This document shows, in pieces, positions 34,680 through 44,318 of a stretch of 64,000 bases of DNA. The position numbers were made by a program, and so were the translations under genes. The notes under the pieces are model-generated. The model did no database searches. It was not told the DNA's origin and worked only from the letters and a program-made list of their open reading frames with translations. Every line of letters begins with the position of its first letter. Position 1 is the first letter of the stretch. The stretch covers positions 5,580,001-5,644,000 of the forward strand of contig CP109468.1 of NCBI GenBank assembly GCA_036227345.1. The letters are read 5' to 3'. Origin of the DNA: Streptomyces sp. NBC_01463. GTDB taxonomy: Bacteria; Actinomycetota; Actinomycetes; Streptomycetales; Streptomycetaceae.

Positions 34680-36452
34680 TCAGTGCCCGGGGGACGCGTG
34701 CGGCGCCGGCGGCTTCGGCGGGGTGCGGGTGGGAGTGTGCGTCGCGCCGCCGGCCTTTTCGGGTGCGGCCTTCGGCGCGGCCGGCTTCGCCTTCTGTCCC
34801 GGCGGGCCCGCCGCCGGGGCCGGGGCGTCACCGGGCTCCCCGGGCGGCGCCGCGGGCTCCGCGGGGCCGGACTCCGGCTCGGGGACGGGCGACGGCTCCT
34901 GCGGCGGCTGCGGGGCGGGCGGTGCGGCCGGCTGCATGTCCTGCGGACCGCCGGCCGGCGGCAGCCCCATCGTGTCCAGTGCCTCCTGCGCCCGCGGCGC
35001 GTCCAGCGGCGAGAACTGCGGATTGGTGCGCAGCGCCTCCTCCAAATGGCGGCGGGCCGGACCGAAGTCCTGCAACGCCCGCTGCACCATGCCCAGGTGA
35101 TACGCGTACCCCGCGTTCTGACCGCCCGAGTCGACCGCCTGCTCCGCGTACTCCAGCGCCGAGTCCGGATCGCCCGAACGGTGCAGCGCCCAGCCCAGCG
35201 CATCGGCCACCGCCGCGCTGTGGTGCCCGCGGCCCCACTCCGCCCGCAGCAGCTCGACGGCCGCGTTCGCGTCACCGTGCGCCGCCTCGAACCGGCCCAG
35301 CAGCAGCGAGTCGTCCACCCCCTGCGCCTTCGTCCGCGCCAGCGCCCTGCGCAACTGCGTGTACTGGTTGACCGAGTCGCCGTCCAGGCCGAGCGACTCG
35401 TACAGCTCGCCCAGCTCCAGCATGTACGCCGGGCGCGGCGACTTCGTCAGCGCCGCCTGGTAGTCCCGCTGGGCCTCGTCGGTACGCCCCAGGGCCGCCA
35501 GCGCACGCGCCCGGCCGGCCAGGGACGGGTGGTGGGCGGGGTCGGTGCGCAGCGCGGCCCCGTACTGGGCGACCGCCTCCTGCGGCTCACCCCGCTCCCA
35601 GGCCAGCTCGCCCAGCCGGGACAGACAGGCCGCCTTCTCCGCGGGGGTCTTGGCCCGGTTCACCGCGTCCTGCGCGGTGGCCAGCGCGTCCTCGCGCCAG
35701 CCCCGGTCCCGGTACATGTCCGCCGTCATCCCGAGCGCGGGCACGCCCGAGCGCAGCGCGGCGTACTTCTCGACCGCCGTCGTCGCCGACTTGTAGTCGC
35801 CCAGGCCGTTGTACGCGTCGACCAGTTCCGGGTACACCGTCCACTGCTTGGGCTGCCGGGACCGTACCGTCTCGCCCCACTTCTTCGCCGTGACGAAGTC
35901 GTGCCGGGCGTTGGCCAGGGAGGCCAGCCCCACCCAGGCCGCCTCGTTGCCGCGCTCGCCAGGCTCCACGTTCAGGGACCGCTTCAGCGCCTGCTCGGCC
36001 CGGGTGTAGTACGCCGCGTCCGAGGCCCGGCGCCCCCACTCCACGTACGCCGACCCGAGCACCGCCCACGACCGCGCGTCCGAGGGATGCGTGCCCACCC
36101 ACTTCTGCCGGTCCCCGATGAGCGCCGTCAGATCGGAGAGCGAGGCGGGGGAGCCGGCCGCCGTCGCGGCCATCGCCCGCGAGACCGGACCCGGTACGGG
36201 CGGCGCCGCGTCCTCGTCGCCATCGGGCACCGCGACGACCGCACCCGTCACCAGCACCGCCCCCGCCACCACACCGAACGCGGCCCGGCGCAGGGTCGTG
36301 CGCAGCGAGGCGGGCGGCGGTTCGGCCAGGGACGCGGCGTCCGGCGGCAGGGCGGGAGGGGACTCGCAGGGCGGGGCGTAGGCGGTGTCGGCGGAGTGGT
36401 CCGGGCCCGGTACGGGGCGATCGGCCGGCGGCTGCTGTGGCGTGACGTCCAT
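34680..36452 (-). CDS. membrane-anchored tetratricopeptide-repeat protein
   Basis: A 590-residue protein. A proline-rich N-terminus precedes one membrane segment (about 55-75; FGVVAGAVLVTGAVVAV). A solenoid of TPR-like helical pairs follows (about 105-455; for example AWVGLASLANARHDFVTAKK and AVAQYGAALRTDPAHHPSLA). The C-terminal 110 residues are Pro/Ala/Glu-rich and disordered. TPRs bind partner proteins; the partner is unknown. A GTG three codons upstream (36461) is an alternative start. The gene diverges from an FAD oxidase gene. Confidence 0.85.
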   Translation of the reverse strand: MDVTPQQPPADRPVPGPDHSADTAYAPPCESPPALPPDAASLAEPPPASLRTTLRRAAFGVVAGAVLVTGAVVAVPDGDEDAAPPVPGPVSRAMAATAAGSPASLSDLTALIGDRQKWVGTHPSDARSWAVLGSAYVEWGRRASDAAYYTRAEQALKRSLNVEPGERGNEAAWVGLASLANARHDFVTAKKWGETVRSRQPKQWTVYPELVDAYNGLGDYKSATTAVEKYAALRSGVPALGMTADMYRDRGWREDALATAQDAVNRAKTPAEKAACLSRLGELAWERGEPQEAVAQYGAALRTDPAHHPSLAGRARALAALGRTDEAQRDYQAALTKSPRPAYMLELGELYESLGLDGDSVNQYTQLRRALARTKAQGVDDSLLLGRFEAAHGDANAAVELLRAEWGRGHHSAAVADALGWALHRSGDPDSALEYAEQAVDSGGQNAGYAYHLGMVQRALQDFGPARRHLEEALRTNPQFSPLDAPRAQEALDTMGLPPAGGPQDMQPAAPPAPQPPQEPSPVPEPESGPAEPAAPPGEPGDAPAPAAGPPGQKAKPAAPKAAPEKAGGATHTPTRTPPKPPAPHASPGH

Positions 36453-36549
36453 GCCGATCACTCTGCGTCAGTACGAAGAGCACACCGCGTCTTACGAACG
36501 CTGCCGCATACGGGTTCACACCAATGGGCCCGGGTGTCAGTCTTGGATC

Positions 36550-37917
36550 ATGGACGATCTTCTCGCACTACTGCGCGCGGGCCTGCCGGCCGAAGCCCTC
36601 ATCACCGACCCGGACATCACCGCCTCCTACGCCAACGACATGGCGAGCTTCTGCGAGGCGGGCACACCGGCCGTCGTCACGCTGCCCCGCACGGTCGAGC
36701 AGGTCCAGCACATCATGCGCACGGCCACCGCGCTGCGCGTCCCGGTCGTCCCCCAGGGCGCCCGCACGGGCCTGTCCGGCGCTGCCAACGCCTCCGACGG
36801 CTGCATCGTGCTCTCCCTGGTGAAGATGGACCGGATCCTGGAGATCAGCCCCGTCGACCGCATCGCCGTGGTGGAGCCGGGCGTCGTCAACGCGGTGCTC
36901 TCCCGGGCGGTCAACGAACACGGGCTGTACTACCCGCCGGACCCCTCCAGCTGGGAGACGTGCACCATCGGCGGCAACATCGGCACCGCGTCCGGCGGCC
37001 TGTGCTGCGTGAAGTACGGGGTCACCGCCGAATACGTCCTCGGGCTCGACATCGTCCTCGCGGACGGGCGCCTGCTCAGCACCGGCCGCCGCACCGCGAA
37101 GGGCGTCGCCGGATACGACCTCACCCGGCTCTTCGTCGGCTCCGAGGGCAGCCTCGGCATCGTTGTCAAGGCCGTGCTCGCGCTCAAGCCGCAGCCTCCC
37201 CAGCAGCTCGTCCTCGCCGCCGAGTTCCCCAGCGCCGCGAGCGCCTGCGACGCCATCTGCCGGATCATGGAACGTGGTCACACACCGTCACTCCTCGAAC
37301 TGATGGACCGTACGACGGTCCACGCGGTCAACAAGATGGCGAACATGGGCCTCCCCGAGTCCACCGAGGCACTCCTGCTCGCCGCCTTCGACACCCCCGA
37401 CCCCTCGGCCGACCTCGCCGCCGTCGCCGAGCTGTGCACCGCCGCCGGTGCCACCGAGGTCGTCCCGGCCGAGGACGCGGCCGAGTCCGACCTCCTGCTC
37501 CAGGCCCGGCGGATGTCGCTCACCGCCCTGGAGACCGTCAAGTCGGCGACGATGATCGACGACGTGTGCGTACCGCGCTCGCAGCTCGGCGCCATGCTCG
37601 AAGGCACCGCCGCCGTCGCCGAGAAGTACGACCTCACCATCGGCGTCTGCGCGCACGCGGGCGACGGCAACACCCACCCCGTCGTCTGCTTCGACCACAC
37701 CGACGCCGACGAGTCCCGGCGGGCCCGCGAGTCCTTCGACGAGATCATGGCGCTCGGCCTCGAACTCGGCGGCACGATCACCGGCGAACACGGTGTGGGC
37801 GTGCTCAAGAAGGAGTGGCTCGCCAGGGAACTCGGCGAGGTGAGCGTGGAACTGCACCGGGGCATCAAGCAGGCCTTCGACCCGCTGGGGCTCCTCAACC
37901 CGGGCAAGGTCTTCTGA
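36550..37917 (+). CDS. FAD-linked oxidase, glycolate oxidase/D-lactate dehydrogenase type
   Basis: A 455-residue GlcD-family flavoprotein. The N-terminal FAD-binding domain (about 35-215) has PVVPQGARTGLSGAANA and IGGNIGTASGG. The C-terminal domain (about 220-455) ends with the diagnostic GEHGVGVLKKEW and NPGKVF. It oxidises 2-hydroxy acids such as glycolate or D-lactate; the substrate cannot be decided here. It has no GlcE/GlcF partners nearby. It converges on ssgG with 44 bp between stops. Confidence 0.9.
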   Translation: MDDLLALLRAGLPAEALITDPDITASYANDMASFCEAGTPAVVTLPRTVEQVQHIMRTATALRVPVVPQGARTGLSGAANASDGCIVLSLVKMDRILEISPVDRIAVVEPGVVNAVLSRAVNEHGLYYPPDPSSWETCTIGGNIGTASGGLCCVKYGVTAEYVLGLDIVLADGRLLSTGRRTAKGVAGYDLTRLFVGSEGSLGIVVKAVLALKPQPPQQLVLAAEFPSAASACDAICRIMERGHTPSLLELMDRTTVHAVNKMANMGLPESTEALLLAAFDTPDPSADLAAVAELCTAAGATEVVPAEDAAESDLLLQARRMSLTALETVKSATMIDDVCVPRSQLGAMLEGTAAVAEKYDLTIGVCAHAGDGNTHPVVCFDHTDADESRRARESFDEIMALGLELGGTITGEHGVGVLKKEWLARELGEVSVELHRGIKQAFDPLGLLNPGKVF

Positions 37918-37961
37918 CCCCCGGCTCCGGGCCGGGCCCGTCCGGCGCCCCGGCCGCCCTC

Positions 37962-38438
37962 TCAACTCTCCCCGTCCTGCGACTCGTCCGACGGCCAGGG
38001 GTCACTGAGCCACAGGTCGTCGGCCGGCAGCGGAGCGAGCAGCTCGGCCAGCGCCTCGTCGATGCCGAGCCGCTCGGTCTCCGTACCCGGCGGAACCGCG
38101 CGCAGCGTCCGCTCCACCCAGGTGGCCACCGCCACCGACGGCACCTCCAGCAGGGCGTTGCCGTCGGGCGAGGTCAGCGCCACGCAGATGACGCTGCGCC
38201 GGTCGATCTTGGTCGGCCAGATCCGTACGTCCCCGTGCCCGCACGGCCGGAACACGCCCTCGACCAGCAGATCGCGGGCGAACGTCCAGTGCACGGGGAC
38301 GTCGGAGCCGATGTGGAAGGTGATGTGCACGGCGTAGGGGTCGTCGGTGCGATACGTCAGCCGGGCGGGCACGGGGATGCTGCGCTCGGGCGACAGGACC
38401 AGCTTGAGCTCCAGCTCGCGTTCCACGACGGTGTCCAT
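37962..38438 (-). CDS. ssgG: SsgA-like protein, probably SsgG
   Basis: A 158-residue SALP-family protein, specific to sporulating actinomycetes, controlling septation and spore-wall events. Family hallmarks are LVLSPERSIPVPARLTYRTDDPYAVHITFH and a VEGVFRPCG-GDVRIWP stretch. In S. coelicolor, ssgG (SCO2924 from memory) sits close to hppD, as here, and places septa at correct intervals. AAAGGA precedes the ATG. The tail after about residue 135 is acidic. The G assignment rests on synteny; SALP membership is certain. Confidence 0.88.
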   Translation of the reverse strand: MDTVVERELELKLVLSPERSIPVPARLTYRTDDPYAVHITFHIGSDVPVHWTFARDLLVEGVFRPCGHGDVRIWPTKIDRRSVICVALTSPDGNALLEVPSVAVATWVERTLRAVPPGTETERLGIDEALAELLAPLPADDLWLSDPWPSDESQDGES

Positions 38439-38679
38439 GAGGTGCGTCCTTTCGGTGCCTGTGGGCCGGTCCCACGACCGGCCGCACAGGGAGAGAGCGC
38501 CCTCCCCGCCATCCATTACGCGACTTGGGGAAAAATATTTCGCGGTGACCGGAAAGTGGCCCAAACACCAGGACCGGCCCGGTGACAGGCGGGTGTCTGA
38601 TAGATGTGGACTCTTGTATGAGGACCGCCCCCCGATTGCCGGCCGGTCCAAGGCCTCGAAGAGATACGGGACCACGGTG

Positions 38680-40224
38680 ATGAGCGCCCCAACCCCGGCA
38701 CCCGGTGACGACCGACCCCGCGAGGGGTACTACCCCGACCCGTCCATTCCCGGATACGTCCGGTACTGGAACGGCGCTTCCTGGGTGCCCGGCACCAGCC
38801 GGCCCGCCCCGCAGCAGGGCGAACCGATGCCCGCCGCACCCCCGGAGGACGAGACGGCACCGCCGGCCCCCGCCGCGGTGGACGAGACCGGTCCGGTCTT
38901 CTTCGACGAGGAGCCGTACGAGGGCAACCGCCCGGAACCGGCCACCGCCTGGCAGGCCGACGTCTCCCGGCAGAACGGCTTCGGCGGCGAGCGCGACCGG
39001 CGGGTCTCCTGGGGCGGGAACCCCGAGCCCCGGGCCGCGCAGACCGCCGATCCGCGGACGCCCGCGGGCGGTTCGCCCGAAGCCCGCACCCCGGCCGACG
39101 CCGCCCCGGCGGACCGGGCCCCCGCCGACCCGCGCCGGCCCGCCCCCGCGGACCCCACCGGCGGCGCGCTGCCCGGCATGCGCGACGGCGGCGGCCAGAC
39201 CCCGGAGAACACCGTCGCCATCCGGGTCGGCCGCCCCGCCCGCCCCGGCGGCGGAACCGGTGAAACCGGGCGCCCGCCCGCCGACGGCACCGTCACCATC
39301 CGGGCCGTGGGCCCGGCCGGCAGCGCGCCGGGCCCGCGCGACGCTCAGCAGCCGTCCACCGAGGGCACGATGTCGATCCGGGCGATCGCACCCGGAAACG
39401 CCCCGGCCGCGCCCGCCGCCCCGCAGCCCTCCACGCCCTCCGCGCAGCCCGCTGTGCCCACCCCGGCACCGCCCCGGCAGTCCGCGCCCCCGGCCGTCCC
39501 CGGAGAGCTCAACAGCCCGCTCACGCCCGGCCCCGGCGGCGGCTCCGCCTCCTGGGCGCAGCAGGTCCATCAGCTGGCCCGGCCCGAACAGCCCGCCGGG
39601 CCGCAGCCGCAGGCGCCCGCGCAGCAGCAACAGCCGCCTTTCCCGCAGCAGTCGCAGCAGTCCCCGCAGCCCGACCAGCCCGTCGTGCCCTGGAAGCCCC
39701 CGGTCAACGACCACTTCCAGCAGCTCGCGGCGGCCCGGACATCGGCCCGGCCGGCCGCACTCGGCAAGCGGTTCGCCGCCCGGCTCATCGACACGGTGGT
39801 GCTCGGCGCCCTCGTCGGCGCCGTCTCGGTGCCGCTCGCGACGCGGGCGGCGGACCATGTCAACGAGAAGATCGACGCGGCCAAGCTGTCCGGCGAGACG
39901 GTCACCGTCTGGCTGCTGGACTCCACCACCGCGGGTCTGGCGGGCGTCGTCCTCGGCGTCTTCCTGGTGCTCGGCGTCCTCCTGGAGGTGCTGCCGACCG
40001 CGAAGTGGGGCCGTACGCTCGGCAAGAAGCTCTGCGGGCTCGACGTCCGGGACATCGAGTCCCACGACGCACCGGGCTTCGGCGCCGCCCTGCGCCGCTG
40101 GCTGGTCTACGGGGTGCTGGGCCTCCTGGTGATCGGCGTGGCCAACGTGGCGTGGTGCCTGTTCGACCGGCCGTGGCGGCAGTGCTGGCACGACAAGGCG
40201 GCGCGCACCTTCGTCGCCGGCTGA
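38680..40224 (+). CDS. RDD-family membrane protein with an N-terminal DUF2510 domain
   Basis: A 514-residue protein. DUF2510 is at about 15-40 (GYYPDPSIPGYVRYWNG). A low-complexity Pro/Ala/Gln region runs from about 45 to 360 with repeated 'TVAIRV/TVTIRAV/TMSIRAI' blocks. The C-terminal RDD domain (about 365-510) has RFAARLIDTVVLGALVG and GRTLGKKLCGL, with three membrane helices. The function is unknown; RDD proteins are sometimes transport- or stress-related. A second RDD gene follows 142 bp later after a hairpin. Confidence 0.87.
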   Translation: MSAPTPAPGDDRPREGYYPDPSIPGYVRYWNGASWVPGTSRPAPQQGEPMPAAPPEDETAPPAPAAVDETGPVFFDEEPYEGNRPEPATAWQADVSRQNGFGGERDRRVSWGGNPEPRAAQTADPRTPAGGSPEARTPADAAPADRAPADPRRPAPADPTGGALPGMRDGGGQTPENTVAIRVGRPARPGGGTGETGRPPADGTVTIRAVGPAGSAPGPRDAQQPSTEGTMSIRAIAPGNAPAAPAAPQPSTPSAQPAVPTPAPPRQSAPPAVPGELNSPLTPGPGGGSASWAQQVHQLARPEQPAGPQPQAPAQQQQPPFPQQSQQSPQPDQPVVPWKPPVNDHFQQLAAARTSARPAALGKRFAARLIDTVVLGALVGAVSVPLATRAADHVNEKIDAAKLSGETVTVWLLDSTTAGLAGVVLGVFLVLGVLLEVLPTAKWGRTLGKKLCGLDVRDIESHDAPGFGAALRRWLVYGVLGLLVIGVANVAWCLFDRPWRQCWHDKAARTFVAG

Positions 40225-40271
40225 GCGGGGCGCCCGCGTTCCGGAGCGGCGCGGGAGCGACCCGCACGGCT

Positions 40272-40296
40272 GACGGCCCTTCGGGTGAGGGCCGTC
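40272..40296 (+). terminator. hairpin between the two RDD genes
   Basis: A perfect 9-bp inverted repeat (40272-40280 with 40288-40296) with a 7-nt loop lies 47 bp after the first RDD stop. Confidence 0.65.
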
Positions 40297-40366
40297 GGAC
40301 GGATCCCGTTCCCCCGAACGCACCTGAGCCGTTGCGGGGGCCCGTGCGGCGGGGTGCACTGCCCCC

Positions 40367-41038
40367 ATGAGCAACGATCAGCCGACGTCCGGTCAGCCGC
40401 CCGAGGACGACCCGTTCCTCAAGAGGCCGCAGGAGCCCCAGCCGCCGTCATCCGGCTCGCCCTACGGCAGTGCGCCGCCCCCGCCCCCTCCGCCGCCGCC
40501 GCCGTACGATCCCGGCCCCTACGGCGGCGGGGGAGCCGGCGGGACCGATCCGCTGGCGGGCATGCCGCCGCTGGCCGAACCCGGCAAGCGGATCCTGGCC
40601 CGGCTGATCGACTTCCTGATCATCTCGATCCCGCTGTACCTGATCTCGCTGCCCTGGGGCGGCGCGGTCGAGATGTCGGACAACAACAACGACGACGACG
40701 TCGGCGACATCTTCGCCCAGACCTACAGCGGGCATCAGCTGCTCTGGTCGCTGATCGCCCTGGTGGTCTACGTCGCCTACGACACGTACTTCACGCACAA
40801 GGACGGCCGCACCCTGGGCAAGCGGCTGCTGAAGCTGCGGGTCGCGATGCTCAACGACGGCAGGGTGCCGGACACCGGCAGCGCGTTCCTGCGGGCCGTG
40901 GTGCTGTGGCTGCCGGCGCTGCTGTGCTGCCCGTGCCTGTGGTGGCTGATCAACATCGTGCTGATGTTCACGGACAAGCCCTACAAGCAGGGACTGCAGG
41001 ACAAGGCGGCCAAGACGGTGGTGGTGGTCACCAACTGA
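40367..41038 (+). CDS. RDD-family membrane protein
   Basis: A 223-residue protein with a proline-rich cytoplasmic N-terminus (a run of 11 prolines near residue 37) and an RDD domain (about 72-220). RDD signatures are RILARLIDFLIISIPLYL and GRTLGKRLLKLRVA. Three membrane segments are visible; the last contains CCPCLWW. It is a shorter paralogue of the upstream protein, lacking DUF2510. No function is assigned. It converges on a small membrane-protein gene with 45 bp between stops. Confidence 0.87.
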   Translation: MSNDQPTSGQPPEDDPFLKRPQEPQPPSSGSPYGSAPPPPPPPPPPYDPGPYGGGGAGGTDPLAGMPPLAEPGKRILARLIDFLIISIPLYLISLPWGGAVEMSDNNNDDDVGDIFAQTYSGHQLLWSLIALVVYVAYDTYFTHKDGRTLGKRLLKLRVAMLNDGRVPDTGSAFLRAVVLWLPALLCCPCLWWLINIVLMFTDKPYKQGLQDKAAKTVVVVTN

Positions 41039-41083
41039 CGGACCGGCCGGAAGGGTGTGTCGGCACCCCTCCGGCGGTGGCGG

Positions 41084-41425
41084 TCAGCGCCGCAGCGAGT
41101 GCTCGCCGACGCGCTCCGAAGCGGTGCGCGCGGCCGGGATCCTGCTCTGTACGGGGTCGAGGGTGCGGCCCTCGGTCCCGGCATCGGCGGGGACGGCGTC
41201 ACGGTGTGCGGACACCGTGGCGGTCGTCCTCGCCGCTTTCGCTGTGTTCCCTCGGGCGGGCCGGGGAACGGTGACGGCCACCAGCAGGCCGAGCGCGAGC
41301 GCGGCCGTGCCGATGACGGAGATGCCGATGCCCGATTCGGTACGGGACAGCAGCAGCATGGCGAGGGTCGAGAAGACGACGGTCACCGAACCGTAGGAGA
41401 GCTGTGCAGCAGTGGGACGCGGCAT
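41084..41425 (-). CDS. small two-helix membrane protein of unknown function
   Basis: A 113-residue protein. Two membrane segments are clear (about 10-24 and 33-52; VTVVFSTLAMLLL and ISVIGTAALALGLLVAVTV), followed by a basic, disordered cytoplasmic tail. I chose the ATG at 41425 (MPRPTAAQLSYG). An ATG 105 bp upstream would add 35 hydrophilic residues over what looks like the promoter. No family function is known to me. Confidence 0.65.
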   Translation of the reverse strand: MPRPTAAQLSYGSVTVVFSTLAMLLLSRTESGIGISVIGTAALALGLLVAVTVPRPARGNTAKAARTTATVSAHRDAVPADAGTEGRTLDPVQSRIPAARTASERVGEHSLRR

Positions 41426-41794
41426 GGCGGTATCCGTCCTCGGGACGTCGGATGGGCGGTCTCTCGACACGGTCTCGCTGTCGAGTGACTCTACGACGGT
41501 GGATGCCCGAGCGGAACGGGTAGTAAGCGTCACCTAACCCACGGTACCGGTGCACGGGGGGCGCACGGAGTCATGCCGCGCGCCGATCGGCCGATTCAGC
41601 GCGCCGGTTGGGGGTGTCGGAGTCGTCCGGATAGCGGAAATGTGCTCCTGCATAGTGCACTTGGTCTGTTCAAGTCAAGGTCTGTCTTTTCTTCCGTAAC
41701 TCCGGTCGAATGTCGTCACTTGTGACGCGTTTCCGCGCGCGGCCCCTTCACACTCCCAGGCCGTAGCCGCGGGCGCCGGGGAGGACTGCATCAC
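41426..41794. other. 369-bp divergent intergenic region before the M6 protease
   Basis: This region is notably less GC-rich. It holds CTCGACA-N9-TGTCGAG (41463-41469 with 41479-41485), an operator-like palindrome facing the small membrane protein. A GTCAC-TT-GTGAC palindrome lies near 41716. GGGGAGGA is the ribosome-binding site of the protease. Promoters for both directions are expected here. Confidence 0.5.
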
Positions 41795-44194
41795 GTGATC
41801 ATTAAGAGACGGGCGCTTCGCACCGGAGCGGTTGTCGTGGCCATGGCCGCGACCGCCGCCACCGCATCGGCCTTCGCCACAGCTCAGGCAGATGACCAGG
41901 CGTCAGGTACCGCCGCCTCCGCCATCGACCGCCGGGACCCGGGGTCGGCCAAGGGCGACGCGCACAACCTGGACGGCCCGTTCAGCAAGCAGCAGGACGC
42001 CCAGCGTCAGGCCGCCCTGGAACAGGTCATATCCGGCGACAAGAAGGTGACTGCGCGCAGCGGTTCCAAGGTCGTCAAGCTCGACGACAACAAGTACGTC
42101 GAGCTCGGCCGCGAGAAGACCGACAAGATCTTCACCGTGCTGGTGGAGTTCGGCAACCAGGTCGACAACACGACCATGTTCGACCCGGACGGCGACGGCC
42201 CCAAGCCCGCCGTCCCGAAGTACGGCGGCACGCCGGGCCCGGCGCACAACAAGATAGCCAAGCCGGACCCCAAGAAGGACAACAGCACCGCCTGGCAGGC
42301 CGATTACAACCAGGCCCACTTCCAGGACCTGTACTTCGGCGAGGGTGCCGGCAAGAACTCGCTCAAGACGTACTACGAGAAGACGTCCTCCGGGCGCTAC
42401 TCGGTCGAGGGCGAGGTCTCCGACTGGGTCAAGGTCCCGTACAACGAGGCACGCTACGGCTCGAACTACTGCGGTTCGACCAACTGCGCCAATGCCTGGG
42501 ACATGATCAAGGACGGCGTCAACGCCTGGGCCGCGGACCAGAAGGCCAAGGGCCGTACGCCCGAGCAGATCAAGGCGGATCTCGCCCAGTACGACCAGTG
42601 GGACCGTTACGACTTCGACGGTGACGGCAACTTCAACGAGCCCGACGGCTACATCGATCACTTCCAGATCGTGCACGCCGGCGAGGACGAGTCCGCGGGC
42701 GGCGGTGCCGAGGGCACCAACGCCATCTGGGCGCACCGCTGGTACGCGTACGGCACCAACGCCGGCGCCACCGGCCCGGCCGACAACAAGGCCGGCGGCA
42801 CCCAGATCGGTGACACCGGCATCTGGGTCGGTGACTACACCGCGCAGCCCGAGAACGGCGGCCTGGGCGTCTTCGCCCACGAGTACGGCCACGACCTCGG
42901 TCTGCCGGACCTGTACGACACGACCAACACCGCCGAGAACTCGGTCGGTTTCTGGTCGCTGATGTCGGCCGGTTCCTGGCTCGGCACCGGTAAGAACAGC
43001 ATCGGTGACCTGCCCGGCGACATGACCGCCTGGGACAAGTTCCAGCTGGGCTGGCTGGACTACGACGTGGCCAAGGCCGCGACGAAGTCCACCCACAAGC
43101 TGGGGGTGTCCGAGTACAACACCAGCAACAAGCAGGCGCTCGTCGTCGAACTGCCCGACAAGGCGGTCACCACCGCCGTCACGACGCCCGCCGAGGGCGC
43201 CAAGCAGTGGTGGAGCGACGCGGGCGACAACCTCAACAACACCCTGTCCCGTCCGGTCGACCTGACCGGCAAGTCCAAGGCGTCCCTGGACCTTTCGGGC
43301 TGGTGGGACATCGAGAAGGACTACGACTACCTCTACACCGAGGTGTCGGACAACGGCGGCACCAGCTGGACCGCGATCGACGGCACCGCCGACGGCAAGG
43401 CCATCCCGCGCGACGCCAGTGACAAGCCGGCCCTGACCGACGTCTCCGGCAAGTACCAGAAGCTCTCGTACTCGCTGGACGCCTACGCGGGCAAGAAGAT
43501 CGACATCCGCTTCCGCTACGCCACCGACGGCGGCGCGGGCGGCGTCGGCTTCGCGGCCGACACCATCGCGGTCAACGCCGACGGTGCCGCGCTCTTCACG
43601 GACAACGCCGAGGGCGACGACAACGGCTGGACCGTCAAGGGCTTCTCCCGGGTGGGTGCGTCCTTCACCAAGGACTACCCGCAGCGCTACATCGCGGAGA
43701 ACCGCCAGTACGTCTCGTACGACACGACCCTCAAGGTCGGCCCGTACAACTTCGGTTTCGCCAACACCCGTCCGGACTGGGTGGAGCACTACCCGTACCA
43801 GAACGGCCTGCTCATCTGGCTGTGGGACGGTTCGCAGAAGGACAACAACGTCTCGACCCACCCGGGTCAGGGCCTGATCCTGCCGATCGACGCGCACGCC
43901 AAGCCGCTCAAGTGGTCGGACGGCACGATCCTTCGCAACAAGATCCAGCCCTTCGACGCCCCGTTCAGCTGGTACCCCACCGACGGCTTCACGCTGCACA
44001 ACGGTGACGTGGCCACGAAGATCAAGCCGCAGCTCGGCGTTCCGGTCTTCGACGACCACAAGGGCACCTACTGGTACAAGGAGAACAAGACCGGAAGCGT
44101 GCAGGTTACTGACACCAACACCCGGATCTCGATCATCAGCGAGCCGCTCAGCGGCTCCACGATGACCGTCCAGGTGGGTCCCTCGCACAAGTAA
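41795..44194 (+). CDS. secreted M6 metalloprotease, immune inhibitor A family
   Basis: A 799-residue exported zinc protease. The signal peptide is IIKRRALRTGAVVVAMAATA, ending near SAFATAQA, followed by a propeptide-like region. The catalytic zinc motif is FAHEYGHDLGLPD (His362, Glu363, His366). The C-terminal half has beta-rich, MAM/discoidin-like segments (LDLSGWWDIEKDYDYLYTEV). In Bacillus, InhA degrades host antimicrobial peptides; in a saprophyte, nutrient release or turnover of its own secreted proteins is more likely (inference). A strong hairpin terminates it. Confidence 0.93.
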   Translation: MIIKRRALRTGAVVVAMAATAATASAFATAQADDQASGTAASAIDRRDPGSAKGDAHNLDGPFSKQQDAQRQAALEQVISGDKKVTARSGSKVVKLDDNKYVELGREKTDKIFTVLVEFGNQVDNTTMFDPDGDGPKPAVPKYGGTPGPAHNKIAKPDPKKDNSTAWQADYNQAHFQDLYFGEGAGKNSLKTYYEKTSSGRYSVEGEVSDWVKVPYNEARYGSNYCGSTNCANAWDMIKDGVNAWAADQKAKGRTPEQIKADLAQYDQWDRYDFDGDGNFNEPDGYIDHFQIVHAGEDESAGGGAEGTNAIWAHRWYAYGTNAGATGPADNKAGGTQIGDTGIWVGDYTAQPENGGLGVFAHEYGHDLGLPDLYDTTNTAENSVGFWSLMSAGSWLGTGKNSIGDLPGDMTAWDKFQLGWLDYDVAKAATKSTHKLGVSEYNTSNKQALVVELPDKAVTTAVTTPAEGAKQWWSDAGDNLNNTLSRPVDLTGKSKASLDLSGWWDIEKDYDYLYTEVSDNGGTSWTAIDGTADGKAIPRDASDKPALTDVSGKYQKLSYSLDAYAGKKIDIRFRYATDGGAGGVGFAADTIAVNADGAALFTDNAEGDDNGWTVKGFSRVGASFTKDYPQRYIAENRQYVSYDTTLKVGPYNFGFANTRPDWVEHYPYQNGLLIWLWDGSQKDNNVSTHPGQGLILPIDAHAKPLKWSDGTILRNKIQPFDAPFSWYPTDGFTLHNGDVATKIKPQLGVPVFDDHKGTYWYKENKTGSVQVTDTNTRISIISEPLSGSTMTVQVGPSHK

Positions 44195-44220
44195 TCCGGT
44201 AACACCGCAGGTCAGAGCAT

Positions 44221-44256
44221 GATCGGCCGTCGCCCTCTAGCGGGCGGCGGCCGATC
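44221..44256 (+). terminator. terminator of the M6 protease gene
   Basis: A 15-bp inverted repeat with one G-U pair (44221-44235 with 44242-44256) and loop TCTAGC, followed by GTGTTT, lies 26 bp after the stop. Confidence 0.88.
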
Positions 44257-44318
44257 GTGTTTAGGTGCCTCTTATTCGGTTTCTTATTGACACGACGTCT
44301 CACGGGGGAGCGCGGAGC

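Noticed and set aside
38810..39720. Possible tandem DNA repeat or CRISPR-like array in the RDD gene
   Set aside because: The periodicity comes from Pro/Ala/Gln codons in a disordered linker; there are no regular spacers.
41903..44188. 761-codon minus-strand ORF opposite the M6 protease
   Set aside because: Low-complexity Val/Arg/Gly translation with no motif; the plus strand has the HExxH protease.
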